64,000 nucleotides of DNA from Capra hircus (Eukaryota; Chordata; Mammalia; Artiodactyla; Bovidae). The notes beneath the pieces were generated by a model. That model did not search any database, was not told the DNA's origin, and was given only the letters and a program-made list of their open reading frames with translations. Location of the stretch: positions 35,025,022 to 35,089,021 of the forward strand of contig NC_030824.1 in NCBI RefSeq assembly GCF_001704415.2, given 5' to 3'. This document shows positions 1-10,480 of this stretch, one piece after another. Position numbers and translations under genes: made by a program. How positions within the stretch are numbered: the first letter of the stretch is position 1; each line of letters starts with the position of its first letter.

Positions 1-586
1 TAGAGACTGGTGGGGACTGGGTGACTCTCCTTCCCTTCACTCTCTTCTGAGCGCGTAATACCCTCTACAAGTTAAACCTAACCCCCTTTGAAATTGTTTA
101 TGGGGGACCCCCTCCAGTGTGTCCTATCTTCGAGGGAAGAATCCAGCCGCCTCCTTCATTGCGGTAGTTCCGAAAAGCTCTATTGGCCTTAAGCAAGGTG
201 CATGTGCACATCTGGACTTTACTCAAAGAAATCCATAAAGGCCAAGAGAACGGAAAAATTCCTTCACACATTGGTCCAGGGGACTGGGTTTGGGTCAAAT
301 GGCATTAAGTCAAGACATTAGAGCCTAGATGGAAGGGCCCTTATGTTGTTCTTCTTGCTACCCCTACTGCCCTGAAGGTCGACAGTATTGGACCTTGGGT
401 GCACTGTAACCACGTGCACTGTGCCATTCCGGAGGAACAAGAAAAGGCCCAGAGAGAATGGAAGGTAACACCACATCCCTCCAACCCTTTAAAGATGAAG
501 CTCACCCGTTGACAGAACCCAGACGAATCACCTTGGACCCTCAGATAGAGGAAGATTCCTCTATATGATCAAGAGACAGGGGGGAA
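1..586 (+). pseudogene. ERV integrase C-terminal remnant, env almost absent
   Basis: The window opens inside an endogenous retrovirus. From 276 the plus strand reads PGDWVWVKWH, then a stop at 306-308, then in the same frame [16 protein letters not shown] and on to about 470. This is the C-terminal domain of a gammaretrovirus-type (class I) integrase, which helps bind the cDNA ends. Before 276 the frame is shifted and holds further stops. After the integrase end only about 110 bases remain before the purine-rich tract at 570-586 and the LTR, far too few for an envelope gene, so env has been deleted almost entirely. The copy is non-coding. The 5' part lies outside the window. Confidence 0.85.
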
Positions 587-683
587 TGTTGGGACCTAAC
601 CTGAGCCATGACAGGCTCAACAGGCCACACTAGGCCTAAGCCTCAGGTTCTTGTAAGCATGAGTCACAATTCTGGGAAGCCCC

Positions 684-780
684 ACCAAGGTCCCCGATGA
701 CACCAAGGTCCCCCTCCCCCCCCGATGATGCCAAGGTTAAGTCAATCACCACGATGACCCAAGGTTGAGTCAATCACCAC
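684..780 (+). repeat. U3 tandem repeats (enhancer-like)
   Basis: Two imperfect direct repeats lie upstream of the TATA box. ACCAAGGTCCCC occurs at about 684 and 702. CAAGGT(T)(A/G)AGTCAATCACCAC occurs at about 732 and 760, with a 28-base period. Duplicated U3 blocks are typical of gammaretroviral enhancers. That function is inferred here. Confidence 0.7.
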
Positions 781-817
781 ACGCCATCTACACTATTGCT
801 GAGACAAAAGACCGCCT

Positions 818-826
818 GTATATAAG
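818..826 (+). promoter_or_regulatory. LTR TATA box
   Basis: GTATATAAG lies about 80 bases before the poly(A) signal inside the LTR, the expected place for the U3 core promoter. Confidence 0.7.
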
Positions 827-904
827 CAGCTGTGATTCAGAGCTCGGGGCTCTCATCAAGACTCCACTGTGCTGGATGAGACTTGAGCCCTCGCTCGAGC
901 TAGC

Positions 905-910
905 AATAAA
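905..910 (+). terminator. LTR poly(A) signal AATAAA
   Basis: AATAAA lies in the R region, followed by a T/G-rich stretch before the LTR end at 983. Confidence 0.7.
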
Positions 911-983
911 CACCTTTATGCTTTTGCGTTTCTGTGGATGTCTTATTCTCTGAGTTTTGGGGACTCAGACACTGGGCATAACA

Positions 984-1578
984 AGAAGAATTAAAAGAGG
1001 AGTGCATTGTCAAGCTCAGATTTGCATTTTCGCTGTGGTCTCTGTGGCTTGAGTGTCGTAACTACATTGGATAAAACATGTAGGTATGAAGGAGTTAAAC
1101 AGGAGACCATTAGCTTTAGCAGGAGATTTGCCTTGATAAAACATTGGGCTAGCGTAGTGGTACCATAAGGGGAAAGACATTTACTATTCAAGGATATTCA
1201 AGAGATATTAGCAAGTTATATAAGGTAGACTTAACAGACTGGTTGTTTCTATGAGCAGGCCATCATCAAGATTATATGGTTTCTGACTTGAACAAGAGTT
1301 GGTTAGGCACACTGTCACTGAGATGAGAAACAGGCTCGATATTTCAGGCATAGTTTTGGCTACAGTGAATGTGAGGTACTGTGGAGATATTCTAGAGATA
1401 ACTTGAAGGAATCCACTGACTGTATAAGTATGGAAGCCAAAAGAAAACTCAGGAGTGAAGACATAAATTCGAGAGTCACTTATGTATAGTTGGTAAACAA
1501 AGTTCTGACTAAAAATGAAATCTGCTTCAACACCTTGTCTTAAATTAAAAAATAAATCAGACAGTAAAGAGGATTTAG
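984..1578. other. Non-coding, no recognised element
   Basis: I see no long reading frame and no repeat I can name. It separates the ERV from a SINE. The last bases, AGGATTTA at 1570-1577, are the left target duplication of that SINE. Confidence 0.5.
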
Positions 1579-1797
1579 GGGCTTCCCCTGTGGTTTAGAT
1601 GGTAAAGAATCTGCCTGCAATGTTGGAGACCCAGATTCAGTACCTGAGTCAGGAAGATCACCTGGAGAAGGAAATGGCAACCCTCTCCAATTTTCTAGCC
1701 TGGAGAATACCTCGGATGGAGGAGCCTAGAGGGTTACAGTCCATGGGGTGGCACAAATTCGGACATGACTGAGCAACTAACACTTTCACTTTCAGAA
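1579..1797 (+). mobile_element. Bov-tA SINE
   Basis: Begins GGCTTCCC..., the tRNA-derived head, and continues into the Bov-A body (GGAGAAGGAAATGGCAACC, then GGACATGACTGAGCAACTAA). It is flanked by the duplication AGGATTTA at 1570-1577 and 1798-1805, so both ends are fixed. It is non-autonomous and depends on BovB enzymes. Confidence 0.92.
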
Positions 1798-1880
1798 AGG
1801 ATTTAAGGAAAAAAAGCAGTGAAGAACAATGAATCATGGAATACATAATAAATCTTTATTTTCTTGCAGCTATAGGTAAG

Positions 1881-2012
1881 AACGAAGACAATGGCAACCC
1901 ACTCCAGTATTATTGCCTGGAGAATCCCAGGGACAGAGGAGCCTGGTTGGCTGCCGTCTATGGGGTCGCACAGAATCAGACACGACTGAAGCGACTTAGC
2001 AGCAGCAGCAGC
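1881..2012 (+). mobile_element. Bov-A SINE unit with AGC tail
   Basis: A single Bov-A body without a tRNA head, ending GAAGCGACTTAGCAGCAG with an (AGC)n tail. The duplication ATAGGTA(A/G)G at 1872-1880 and 2013-2020 brackets it. The AGC tail is a potential microsatellite. Confidence 0.9.
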
Positions 2013-2107
2013 ATAGGTAGGAAATTGAAGAAGTTGAAACTAGTAATAGAATACTCAAACCAGTTCTTCCGCTCGAAATATTGACCTTTACTTGCATATA
2101 TATGGAC

Positions 2108-2313
2108 AGACTTCCAAAGTGCTGCTAGTGGTGCCAAAGCAGGGGACATGAGATGTGGGTTCGATCCCAGGGTTGGGAAGATACCCTGAAGAAGGGCATG
2201 GCAGCCCACTACAGTATCCTTGCCTGGAGAATGCCATTGACAGAGGTGCCTAGTGGGCTACAGTTCAGAGAATCACAGAGTCAGACACGACTGAAGTGAC
2301 AGCACACACACAA
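2108..2313 (+). mobile_element. Bov-tA SINE (variant head)
   Basis: The tRNA-like head carries GTGCTGCTAGTGGTG, and the B-box-like GGGTTCGATCCC is at about 2157-2169. A normal Bov-A body follows, with a CACACA tail at 2303-2313. Confidence 0.85.
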
Positions 2314-2337
2314 ATTTTTTCATTCAGCAAATTGTTC

Positions 2338-3124
2338 TTTTTTTTTTTAATTTTAAAATCTTTAATTCTTACATGCGTTCCCAAACATGAACCCCCCTCC
2401 CACCTCCCTCCCCATAACATCTCTCTGTGTTATCCCCATGCACCAGCCCCAAGCATGCTGTATCCTGCGTCAGACATAGACTGGCGATTCAATTCTTACA
2501 TGATAGTATACATGTTAGAATGCCATTCTCCCAAATCATCCCACCCTCTCCCTCTCCCTCTGAGTCCAAAAGTCCGTTATACACATCTGTGTCTTTTTTG
2601 CTGTCTTGCATACAGGGTCGTCATTGCCATCTTTCTAAATTCCATATATATGTGTTAGTATACTGTATTGGTGTTTTTCTTTCTGGCTTACTTCACTCTG
2701 TATAATCGGCTCCAGTTTCATCCATCTCATCAGAACTGATTCAAATGAATTCTGTTAACGGCTGAGTAATACTCCATTGTGTATATGTACCACAGCTTTC
2801 TTATCCATTCATCTGCTGATGGACATCTAGGTTGTTTCCATCTAGGTTGCAGATCCAAAAATCTGCAAGCAATAAATGCTGGAGAGGGTGTGGAGAAAAG
2901 GGAACCCTCCTACACTGTTGGTGGGAATGCAAACTAGTACAGCCACTATGGAGAACAGTGTGGAGATTCCTTAAAAAATTGCAAATAGAACTACCTTATG
3001 ACCCAGCAATCCCACTGCTGGGCATACACACTGAGGAAACCAGAATTGAAAGAGACACATGTACCCCAATGTTCATCGTAGCACTGTTTATAATAGCCAG
3101 GACATGGAAACAACCTAGATGTTC
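2338..3124 (-). mobile_element. L1 3' end with inverted 5' segment
   Basis: From 2338 a poly(T) tract starts an L1 3' UTR/ORF2 end in minus orientation, running to about 2850. From about 2851 the sequence flips and reads plus-strand L1 ORF2 C-terminus ([17 protein letters not shown], then YDPAIPLLGI) up to 3124. The outer end of the inverted piece (ACAACCTAGATG) and the inner end of the 3' piece (its reverse, CATCTAGGTTGT) are the same point in L1. That is the geometry produced by twin priming during insertion. The copy is 5'-truncated and non-functional. Confidence 0.9.
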
Positions 3125-3163
3125 TGTTTTCTTACAAATTAGTTGCCTTCAAAACTTTGGCTA

Positions 3164-3540
3164 CTTTTTTTTTTTCAATTTGAGTTTTAAACATATTTAA
3201 TATTGAAATCTTTTTCAAAGAATGGTCGTATAGAACAGCAAAAACTCTAAGTCTGTCTCCTGCTGTTGGTTAACGGTCTGAATAAGTTGCTTACAAATAT
3301 CCTCAAAGGTGATTTAGGTACAAACAGCTGTTTTCACTGCATTTTTCAAGCCATGGCAAATTTCCAAAGGAAGTGTAGCAGGATATTGTCCTCCCAAAAC
3401 ACGAAGAAGCTGAGAGTATTGCAGTATTATTTCTGTGAGCACTGAAATTCTCAAGTAGTAATGTCCAGGATAATTTAAATATACTGCATTACATATTGCG
3501 TTTGGTATTTTACCCATGACCACTGTATTAATAGAAATAT
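3164..3540 (-). pseudogene. Possible host retropseudogene, product not recognised
   Basis: On the minus strand a frame open from about 3540 to 3317 reads smoothly like a globular protein (PGHYYLRISVLTEIILQYSQ, then LRVLGGQYPATLPLEICHG). It meets a stop at 3316-3314, then continues in the same frame (ITFEDICKQLIQTVNQQQ) to a stop near 3217. An ATTAAA poly(A) signal (3201-3196) lies 20 bases before an 11-base A tract (3175-3165), so the end looks like a reverse-transcribed mRNA tail. The premature stop marks it as dead. Just upstream, TTTCTATTAATACAG at about 3541-3527 resembles a splice acceptor, so a decayed or real terminal exon is the alternative. I do not recognise the protein family. Confidence 0.45.
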
Positions 3541-5595
3541 CAAGTTGGTTTGTGTACTGTCAAAAATATCTATACTCTTAGGCTGCTATGTATGTTTATA
3601 TGTTAATCCAAAATTAATGTTTCATGCTAATGCAATTGATCCAACTCCAAACAAACTATTAATAGATGAGTCACAAAGTCAAAGACAAAAACAGCAACAT
3701 CTGATTACAGATAGGGGTATCTGCTTGACCATACCTGATTAAACTGCTTACCATTTTATCAGAAGATTAGAAAATCAATTTAATCCTAAAATTGTTCTAA
3801 CTTTGATAGAAGTAAAACGTATAAAAATATGTGGAATTTGAACAGCTTCATGCAAGTCTTACTTGAATGCAACTTCTTTCTTTGCAATAGGATATACACT
3901 TCCACAGAATTCAGATTTAATGTATTAATTAATAAAAAAAAAAGAAAAACGTATGGAGATCCTACCTTCATTGTCATTGACATCAACAACAAGGAGGTAC
4001 TATTAGCTGAACTATTTTAAGTTACATTAAGAACAAACTGGACCTTTTTAACTGTAGAAATAAAGCATTAAAGAAAATACATTTTATAAAAATGAAGCTA
4101 ATCACCAAGTAGTTTTTCTGTGTGTTTGTTTTAGGTATGTCCACAATACTGTAAGAATAGCAAAACAAACAAACAAAAAAAGTGACACTTGAAAATACAG
4201 TAGATAAGATTTTAATCAGTTTAGTTTCTTCCTCAGGGAAGAGTAGAATATGCTGCTCAGACTGCCTTTTTATCATCCATCACAAAATAAAACCACCTAA
4301 AAAGTAAAAGACCAAGTCTCCCCAAAAACACAATAGATAAATAAATGGATAGAGAGATAAAATGCTGATGCTTCTGGCACCTCCAGAGTACTTTCAAGAA
4401 CATTTCAGCTGAGGGGCTGGATTTCTAAAATGACTTGACAAATTTAGCAGACATTAAAACTTGGTATGAATGCTTGTAGATTAAATGGTTGAGCTGATAG
4501 TTGGTGAAAATAATTTTTTCCATTTTATTCAAACTTTCTGCCTCTTCATATTCCTTTTCTGCTTTGAAATGGCTAGTATGTTTTATATAGTTAGAGTAAA
4601 ATTCTATAGTAAATGAGTAAGTCAATTAGACATGAAATTCTCTCAACATATATTGCATTTACCAAAATTCTGCTGTTAGTTGGACTGTATATAATTTAAC
4701 AGGCATCAAATATAGTCAGTATTTTAAAATTTTAGTATAAACTGGCAGATTATCTATGTTGATTTTTTTTGACATTAATTTGGGCTTTTATTTGCTGGTA
4801 TAATTTAACCACAGTGGTGTGAAAATTTTTTTGATCTAAAAAGTACATTTTATATCTATGTTGATATTTTTAAATAGACCTGTGGTATGCCACATAAAAT
4901 CAAGTAAAACATAGTTAATTATTTCTCTTAATGGTATTTAGCTAACTGCAAGGATTAAGTGTTACAAGTATACCTAGGTTACAAACATAAAAATGTTAAA
5001 CTATACTTAAATATTAAGATATTTTTGCTATAAATATTTGACCTGATTACAAGAACAATTTTCACTCTGAGCAAACATTTCATACTTCTCAAGTTGTTAA
5101 ATATTTGCTATGAAACCCATGATTGTCTTCTCTGATTAATATAAAAAATCAAACACAAGGTCATTTCCTTTTTAATTGAGAATTACGTTATCATTTTTCC
5201 AAGTACAGGTAGACACGTTAAGTCACTAATCTGCTCCTGAAACCCAGATGCACCACACAGAGCAAAACACAGCTATTTAACATTTTCTATTTGCAGTATA
5301 AGACAATCAGCAAGTTAATTATGTAAATCAAATAATTACAAGGAATAGCAATCTTATAAGAAAACAGAATTAACTTGTGAATGAAGACAAGTTCAAGGTA
5401 CAAATAATATTGTACCCCAACTATATTAAAAACAAATAAATAAGAAATATTGAGTAGCTAAATTAGACTTTAAAAATACAAATGATGCTTTAAAAAATAT
5501 AACTGAAGTGCTAGGAGAGAATTTACCATTTAATAAGGAGTACAATTCAGGTTTTTAATCAGAACAGACCATTGGGAGGCAAAACACATAAAATA
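3541..5595. other. AT-rich intergenic DNA
   Basis: Very AT-rich, with no convincing coding frame. There are short A or T runs and no named repeat. A fragment near 3978-4010 read on the minus strand resembles a cadherin motif but is not supported (see rejected list). Confidence 0.5.
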
Positions 5596-5815
5596 GTTAT
5601 TATAAACATAGACCCTGAAAACAGATTTTCTAGATTCAAATCCTGACTTCATCAAATGCTCACTTGACTACATTATTTACTCACTCTATACCTCAGAGTC
5701 CACACTTACAAAATGGGCACAGTAGTAGTAATTATTTCCTAGTAGTAAGTGAATGAGTACGTGCAAAGTTCTTAGACTTTTCCCCCTAGATTGATATCAG
5801 GCACTCAAGATGATG
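5596..5815 (+). repeat. MIR SINE relic
   Basis: The order of blocks matches MIR: TTCAAATCCTGACTTCAT, then CTCAGAGTCCACACTTACAA, then AAATGGGCACAGTAGTAGTA and AGTGAATGAGTACGTGCAAA. It is heavily diverged, as expected for this mammal-wide ancient SINE. Confidence 0.75.
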
Positions 5816-6255
5816 ATGATGTTGATGATGACAAGTTCAAATGTTCCAAGGTGAGAACTTTGTTTGGAGGTTGTAATATCAGTGTTTGGAAAACAGGATG
5901 GAAATACAGATGAACAAGAATTCTCCTGTACGATAGGATATGTTAAAAAAAAAAAATGAGTAAAAATTCCTAATGGAGTGGGATGAAAAGGAAGTGGGTT
6001 CGTTAGAAAAAAATTCAGGTATCAGCTAAAAACGTACACAAATCTTGAAAAACTACTGAAAACATTTAGCACACATTGCTTTATATGCTAGTAGAACATA
6101 TAAAAAGATGAAATTCCCAGGCATCAAAGATAAAGGCTCTGCTAAAATTTGCAGCTAAGTCCCTCACAAAACTTTGGCTGCCTCTTAAGGATTTTGCTGA
6201 TAGCTTAATGGCCATGCAGGTATGGAAGACAATACTTTATAAACACTTTTGCAAA
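5816..6255. other. Intergenic, short GAT repeat at its left edge
   Basis: GATGATGATGATGTTGATGAT-type repeat at about 5810-5830. The rest shows no feature I can name. Confidence 0.5.
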
Positions 6256-8985
6256 GAGTGAGCATCGACATTTTAGGACTCACTGAACTAAAATGTACTA
6301 GAAGAGGGGAATTTAAGTCAGAGGACCATTATATCTACTACTTTGGGCAAGAATCCTTAGAAGAAATAGAGTAGCCCTCATAGTCAACAAAAGAGTCCAA
6401 AATGAAGTACTTGGATGCACTCTCAAAAATGACAGAAAATCTCTGTTCATTTCCAAGGCAAATCATTCAACATAAGAGTAATCCAAGTCTATTCCGCTAT
6501 CACTAATGCCAAAGAAGCTGAAGCTAAATGGTTCTATGATGACCTACAAGACATTCTAGAACTAATATCAAAAAGAAAAAATGTCCTTTTCATCATAGGG
6601 GACTGGAATGCAAAAGTAGGAAGTCAAGAGATACCAGGAATAACAGGCAATTTTGGCCTTGGAGTACAAAATGAAGCAAGGCAAAGGTTAAGAGAATTCT
6701 GCCAGAGAATGTACTGGTCACAGCAAGCACCCTCTTCCAACAACGCAAGAGATGACTCTACACATGGACATCACTAGATGGTCAGTACGGAAATCAGATT
6801 GATTATATTATTTGTGGCTGAAGATAGAGAAGCTCTAAACAGTCATCTAAAATAAGACTGGGAGCTGATGGTGGCTCAGATCATGAACTCCTTATTGCCA
6901 AATTCAGACTGAAATTGAAGAAAGTAGGGAAAACCACTAGACCATCCAGGTATGATCTAAATCAAATCCCTTAGATGATTATACAGTGGAAATGAGAAAT
7001 AGATTTAAGGGACTAGATCTGACAGAGTGCCTGATGAACTATGAAGGGAGGTCCTTGACATTGTACAGGAGACAGGGATCAAGACCATACCCAAGAAAAA
7101 GAAATGCAAAAAAGCAAAATGGCTGTCTGAGGAGGCCTTACAAATATCTGAGAAAAGAAGAGAAGTGAAAGGCAAAGAAGAAAAGGAAAGATATACCCAT
7201 CTGAATGCAGAGCTCCAAAGAATAGCAAGGAGAGATAAGAAAGCCTTCCTGAGTGATCAATGCAAAGAAATAGAGGAAAACAATAGGATGGGAAAAACTA
7301 GAGATCTCCTCAAGAAAATTAGAGATACCAAGGGAACATTTCATACAAAGATGGGCACAATAAAGGACGGGAATTGTATGGACCTAACAGAAGCAGAAGA
7401 TATTAAGAAGAGGTGGCAAGAATACACAGAAGAACTGTACAAACAAGAACTTCATGACCAGGATAATCACAATGGTGTGATCACTCACCTAGAGCCAGAT
7501 ATCCTAGAATGTGAAGTCAAGTGGGCCTTAGAAAGCAACATTACGAACAAAGCTAGTGGAGGTGATGGAATTCCAGTTGAGCTATTCCAAATCCTGAAAG
7601 ATGATGCTGTGAAAGTTTGGGGCACTGAATATGCCAGCAAATTTGGAAAACTCAGCAGTGGCCACAGGACTGGAAAAGATCAGTTTTCATGCCAATCCCA
7701 AAGAAAAATAATGGCAAAGAATATTCAAGCTATCACACAACTGCACTCATCTCACACGCTAACAAAGTAATGCTCAATTTTTTCTAAATGAGTCTTCAAC
7801 AGTTCTAGAATAACTGAGAACTTTCAGATGGTCAAGCTGAATTTAGAAAAGGCAGAGGAATCAGAGATCAAATTGCCAGCATCCGTTAGATCATAGAAAA
7901 AGAAAAGAGCTCCAAAGAACATCTACTTCTGCTTTATTGACTATGCTAAAGACTTTGACTGTGAGGAACACAACAAACTGTGGAAAATTCTTCAAAAGAT
8001 GGGAATACCAGACCACCTGACCTGCATCCTGAGAAATCTGTATGTATGTCAGTCAGAATTGGACATGAAACAACAGACTAGTTCCAAATTGGGAAAGTGA
8101 AGGCTAAAAATTGTCACCCTGCTTTTTATTTATATGCAGAATACATCATGTGAAATGCTGGGGTGGATGAAGCACAGGCTGGAATCAAGATTGCCAGGAG
8201 AAATATCAATAATCTCAGAAACAAAGGTGACACCACCCTTATGTCAGAAACTGAAGAGGAACTAGAGAGCCTCTCAATGAAAGTGAAAGAAAAGAGTGAA
8301 AAAGCTGACTGAAAACTCAACATTCAGAAAAATAAGATCATGGCATCCAGTCCCATCACTTCATGGCAAATATACGGGGAAACAGTGAAAAGTGGCAGAC
8401 TTTATTTTCTTGGGCTCCAAAATCACTGCAGATGATGACTGCAGCCATGAAATTAAAACAGGCTTGCTCCTTGGAAGAAAAGCTATAGCCAACATTAATA
8501 GCATATTGAAAAGCAGTCACATTACTTTGCCAACAGAGGTCTATCTGGTCGAGGCTATGGTTTTTCCAGTAGTCATGTGTGGATGTGAGAATTGGACCAT
8601 GAAGAAAGCTGAGCACCAAAGAATTGGTGCTTTTGAACTGTGGTATTGGAGAAGACTTTTGAGAGTCCCTTGGACTGCAAGGCGATCAAACCAGTCAATC
8701 CTAAAGGAAATCAGTCCTGAATATTCATTGGAAGGACTGATGCTGAAGCTGAAGCTCCAAAATTTGGGAACCTGATGTGAAGAACTGACTCATTTGAAAA
8801 GACCCTGATGCTGGGAAAGACTGAAGACAGGAGGAGAAGGGGATGACAGAGAATGAGATTGTTGATGGACACGAGTTTGAGCAAGCTCCGGAAGTTGGTG
8901 ATGGACAGGGAACCCTGGCATGCTGCAGTCCATGTGGTTGCATAGAGTTGGACACAACGGATTGACTGCACTTAACTGACTGATT
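6256..8985 (+). mobile_element. BovB LINE, 5'-truncated, long
   Basis: Starts inside the apurinic-type endonuclease domain (ILGLTELKC-like, then GDWNAKVGSQEIPG at about 6600) and runs through the linker (KERYTHLNAELQRIARRDKK, about 7183-7240), the reverse transcriptase and the C-terminal region (GCENWTMKKAEHQRI, about 8580-8625) to the typical 3' end near 8985. The longest open pieces are 7165-7770 and 8392-8775. Many stops and frameshifts interrupt the rest, including the RT catalytic area, so it cannot encode active enzyme. BovB is an RTE-clade element that nicks DNA and reverse transcribes its own RNA and dependent SINE RNAs. Confidence 0.93.
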
Positions 8986-8994
8986 TTAGTATAA

Positions 8995-9185
8995 GGATCA
9001 GACAAAGGGGGCAGTGTTCTCTGAAGCAGGTCATTATGTACCATTATAATAACAAAAATGCAAAAACAAGGGTTAAAATCATGGAACGCATGTACACCCA
9101 TGGCTGATTCATGTCAATGTATGGCAAAACCACTACAATATTGTAAAGTTATTATGCTCCAATTAAATAATTTTTTAAAAAATCA
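8995..9185 (+). mobile_element. L1 3' terminal fragment
   Basis: The part from about 9080 (GGAACGCATGTACACCCATG, then CAAAACCACTACAATATTGT, then CTCCAATTAAATAA) is the end of the L1 3' UTR with an A-rich tail at about 9173-9182. It is heavily 5'-truncated. Confidence 0.8.
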
Positions 9186-9191
9186 GAGAAA

Positions 9192-9647
9192 TATAACCAG
9201 GAAGGGTTAATTTTGACTCCATGAATCTGTTCTTGCCTTAGTGCTTGTTTTGTCGTTTTGGTTATTATAAGCATACATGATCCCCTGCCTCAGGGAATCC
9301 TGGCCCCCTTGCCTTACCTGTTAAACTAAAATGCTTTTCATCATAATCCTCTCCACCTGGTGATTGCAGGAAGAAAGAAATTAAACTTCCCCGTCTTAAG
9401 GCTTGTCATTCTCATAGATGCTTGCAAATGGTCTTTTTTACTTTGTCTCCTTTCTTGCCCCCATTTCTGATCCATAAAAGAACCTGACATCCAGGCCTGG
9501 ATAAGATAGTTATTTTGAGACATTTGTCTGCCATTTTCTCAGTCAGCCATCTCTCTGAATAAAGTCATATTCCTTGCCTCAGCACCTCATCTCCCAGATT
9601 TATTGGCCTATTGTACAGTGAGTAGAGTGAGCTTGCACTCAATAACA
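9192..9647 (+). mobile_element. Class I ERV LTR
   Basis: Carries a TATA-like ATAAAAG at 9474-9480 and AATAAA at 9558-9563, and ends CACTCAATAACA at 9647. The start is uncertain (about 9192-9194, TATAACCAGG). Gag remnants beginning about 300 bases downstream suggest it is the 5' LTR of that provirus. Confidence 0.75.
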
Positions 9648-9663
9648 AATCTGGCCCATTCAT

Positions 9664-9871
9664 CTGTGTGTGTGTGTGCTTAGTGCATATCTGACTCTTT
9701 GAGACCACATGGACTACAGGCTGCGAGACTCCTCTGTCCATAGGGATTCTCCAGGCAAGAATGGCAGTGGGTTCCCATGCCCTCCTCCAGGGGATCTCCC
9801 CAACCCAGGGATCAAACCCAGGTCTCCCACATTGCAGATGGATTCTTTACCATCTGGGCCACCAGGGAAGC
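9664..9871 (-). mobile_element. Bov-tA SINE
   Basis: Minus-orientation Bov-tA. A (TG)n run at its left is the (CA)n tail. The body is reversed, and the tRNA head ends CCAGGGAAGC at 9871. It lies between an ERV LTR and its gag remnant, so it inserted after that provirus. Confidence 0.88.
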
Positions 9872-9879
9872 TTTGATGC

Positions 9880-10480
9880 AATTTGTGCCACTTTTTGCTG
9901 AAATTTGCCTATATCTTTTGTGTTTTAGTGTTATCAAACTTACATAAATGAGGAGTGCTCCATCTACCCCGAAAAAGTATATGCCTTTGAGGCATATATT
10001 AAATAAATGGGCAAAATATAGCCATAAGCCTATGACTAAGAAAGATACGATTTACTTTCATAATAAGGTGAGGATCAGAAGAGTGATGGCCCCTAAATGG
10101 CTCACTCAGTTATTACACAATCTCACAGTTAGAAATGTTCTGCAGAAGAGTAGGGAAGAGAGACGCAATTCCATACATAGAAGCATTTATGCTATTACAT
10201 CAGGAGAAAAAGAAGTCAGAGGAATGCCATTTTATGATGCAGGGATCCAAAAGAAAACCCAAGGAAAATTAAACTCCCTTCTCAACCAGTAGATGTAGCT
10301 TTTAAAGTATTCGACAACAGGAAACAGTGATGGAAGCAAAAAAATAAAAAACAGAAGACAGCTTTTCTGGCAGCAGCATTAAAGGGGAGGGACCTAAAGG
10401 AAGGTAAACCCCTACTGCAGAAGGAACAGTGTGCTTATTGCAGGGAAAATGGGCATTGGAAGAGATAGTCCTCTAAACTA
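9880..10480 (+). pseudogene. ERV gag remnant (matrix and nucleocapsid)
   Basis: From 9948 an open stretch of 114 codons contains PLRHILNKWAKYSHKP, resembling the N-terminal matrix region of class I ERV Gag. At 10430-10456 the sequence reads CAYCRENGH, the first three ligands of a CCHC zinc knuckle that packages RNA. A stop (10466-10468) follows, and the codon for the last Cys now reads TCC (Ser). The distance between the two regions is too short for a complete capsid, so a large internal deletion is likely. It is non-functional. Confidence 0.7.

Larger units (their letters stand above)
587..983 (+). mobile_element. 3' LTR of class I ERV
   Basis: A 397-base LTR begins TGTTGGGACC directly after a polypurine tract and ends GGGCATAACA, giving the TG...CA ends of retroviral LTRs. 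It contains a TATA box, a poly(A) signal and a repeated U3 block (listed separately). The integrase remnant directly upstream makes this the 3' LTR of that provirus. The host target duplication cannot be checked because the 5' LTR lies outside the window. Confidence 0.9.

Noticed and set aside
2427..2705. Open frames of 90-120 codons over 2296-2705.
   Set aside because: They run antisense through the L1 3' UTR in the inverted L1 and carry no protein-like features.
3978..4020. Minus-strand VVDVNDNE-like peptide followed by a GT, resembling a cadherin exon end.
   Set aside because: Only about ten residues, with stops directly upstream in frame and no second cadherin motif. Expected by chance in AT-rich DNA.
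9976..10010. ATGCCTTTGAGGCATAT hairpin, possible regulatory RNA.
   Set aside because: A short chance palindrome within the ERV gag remnant, with no supporting context.
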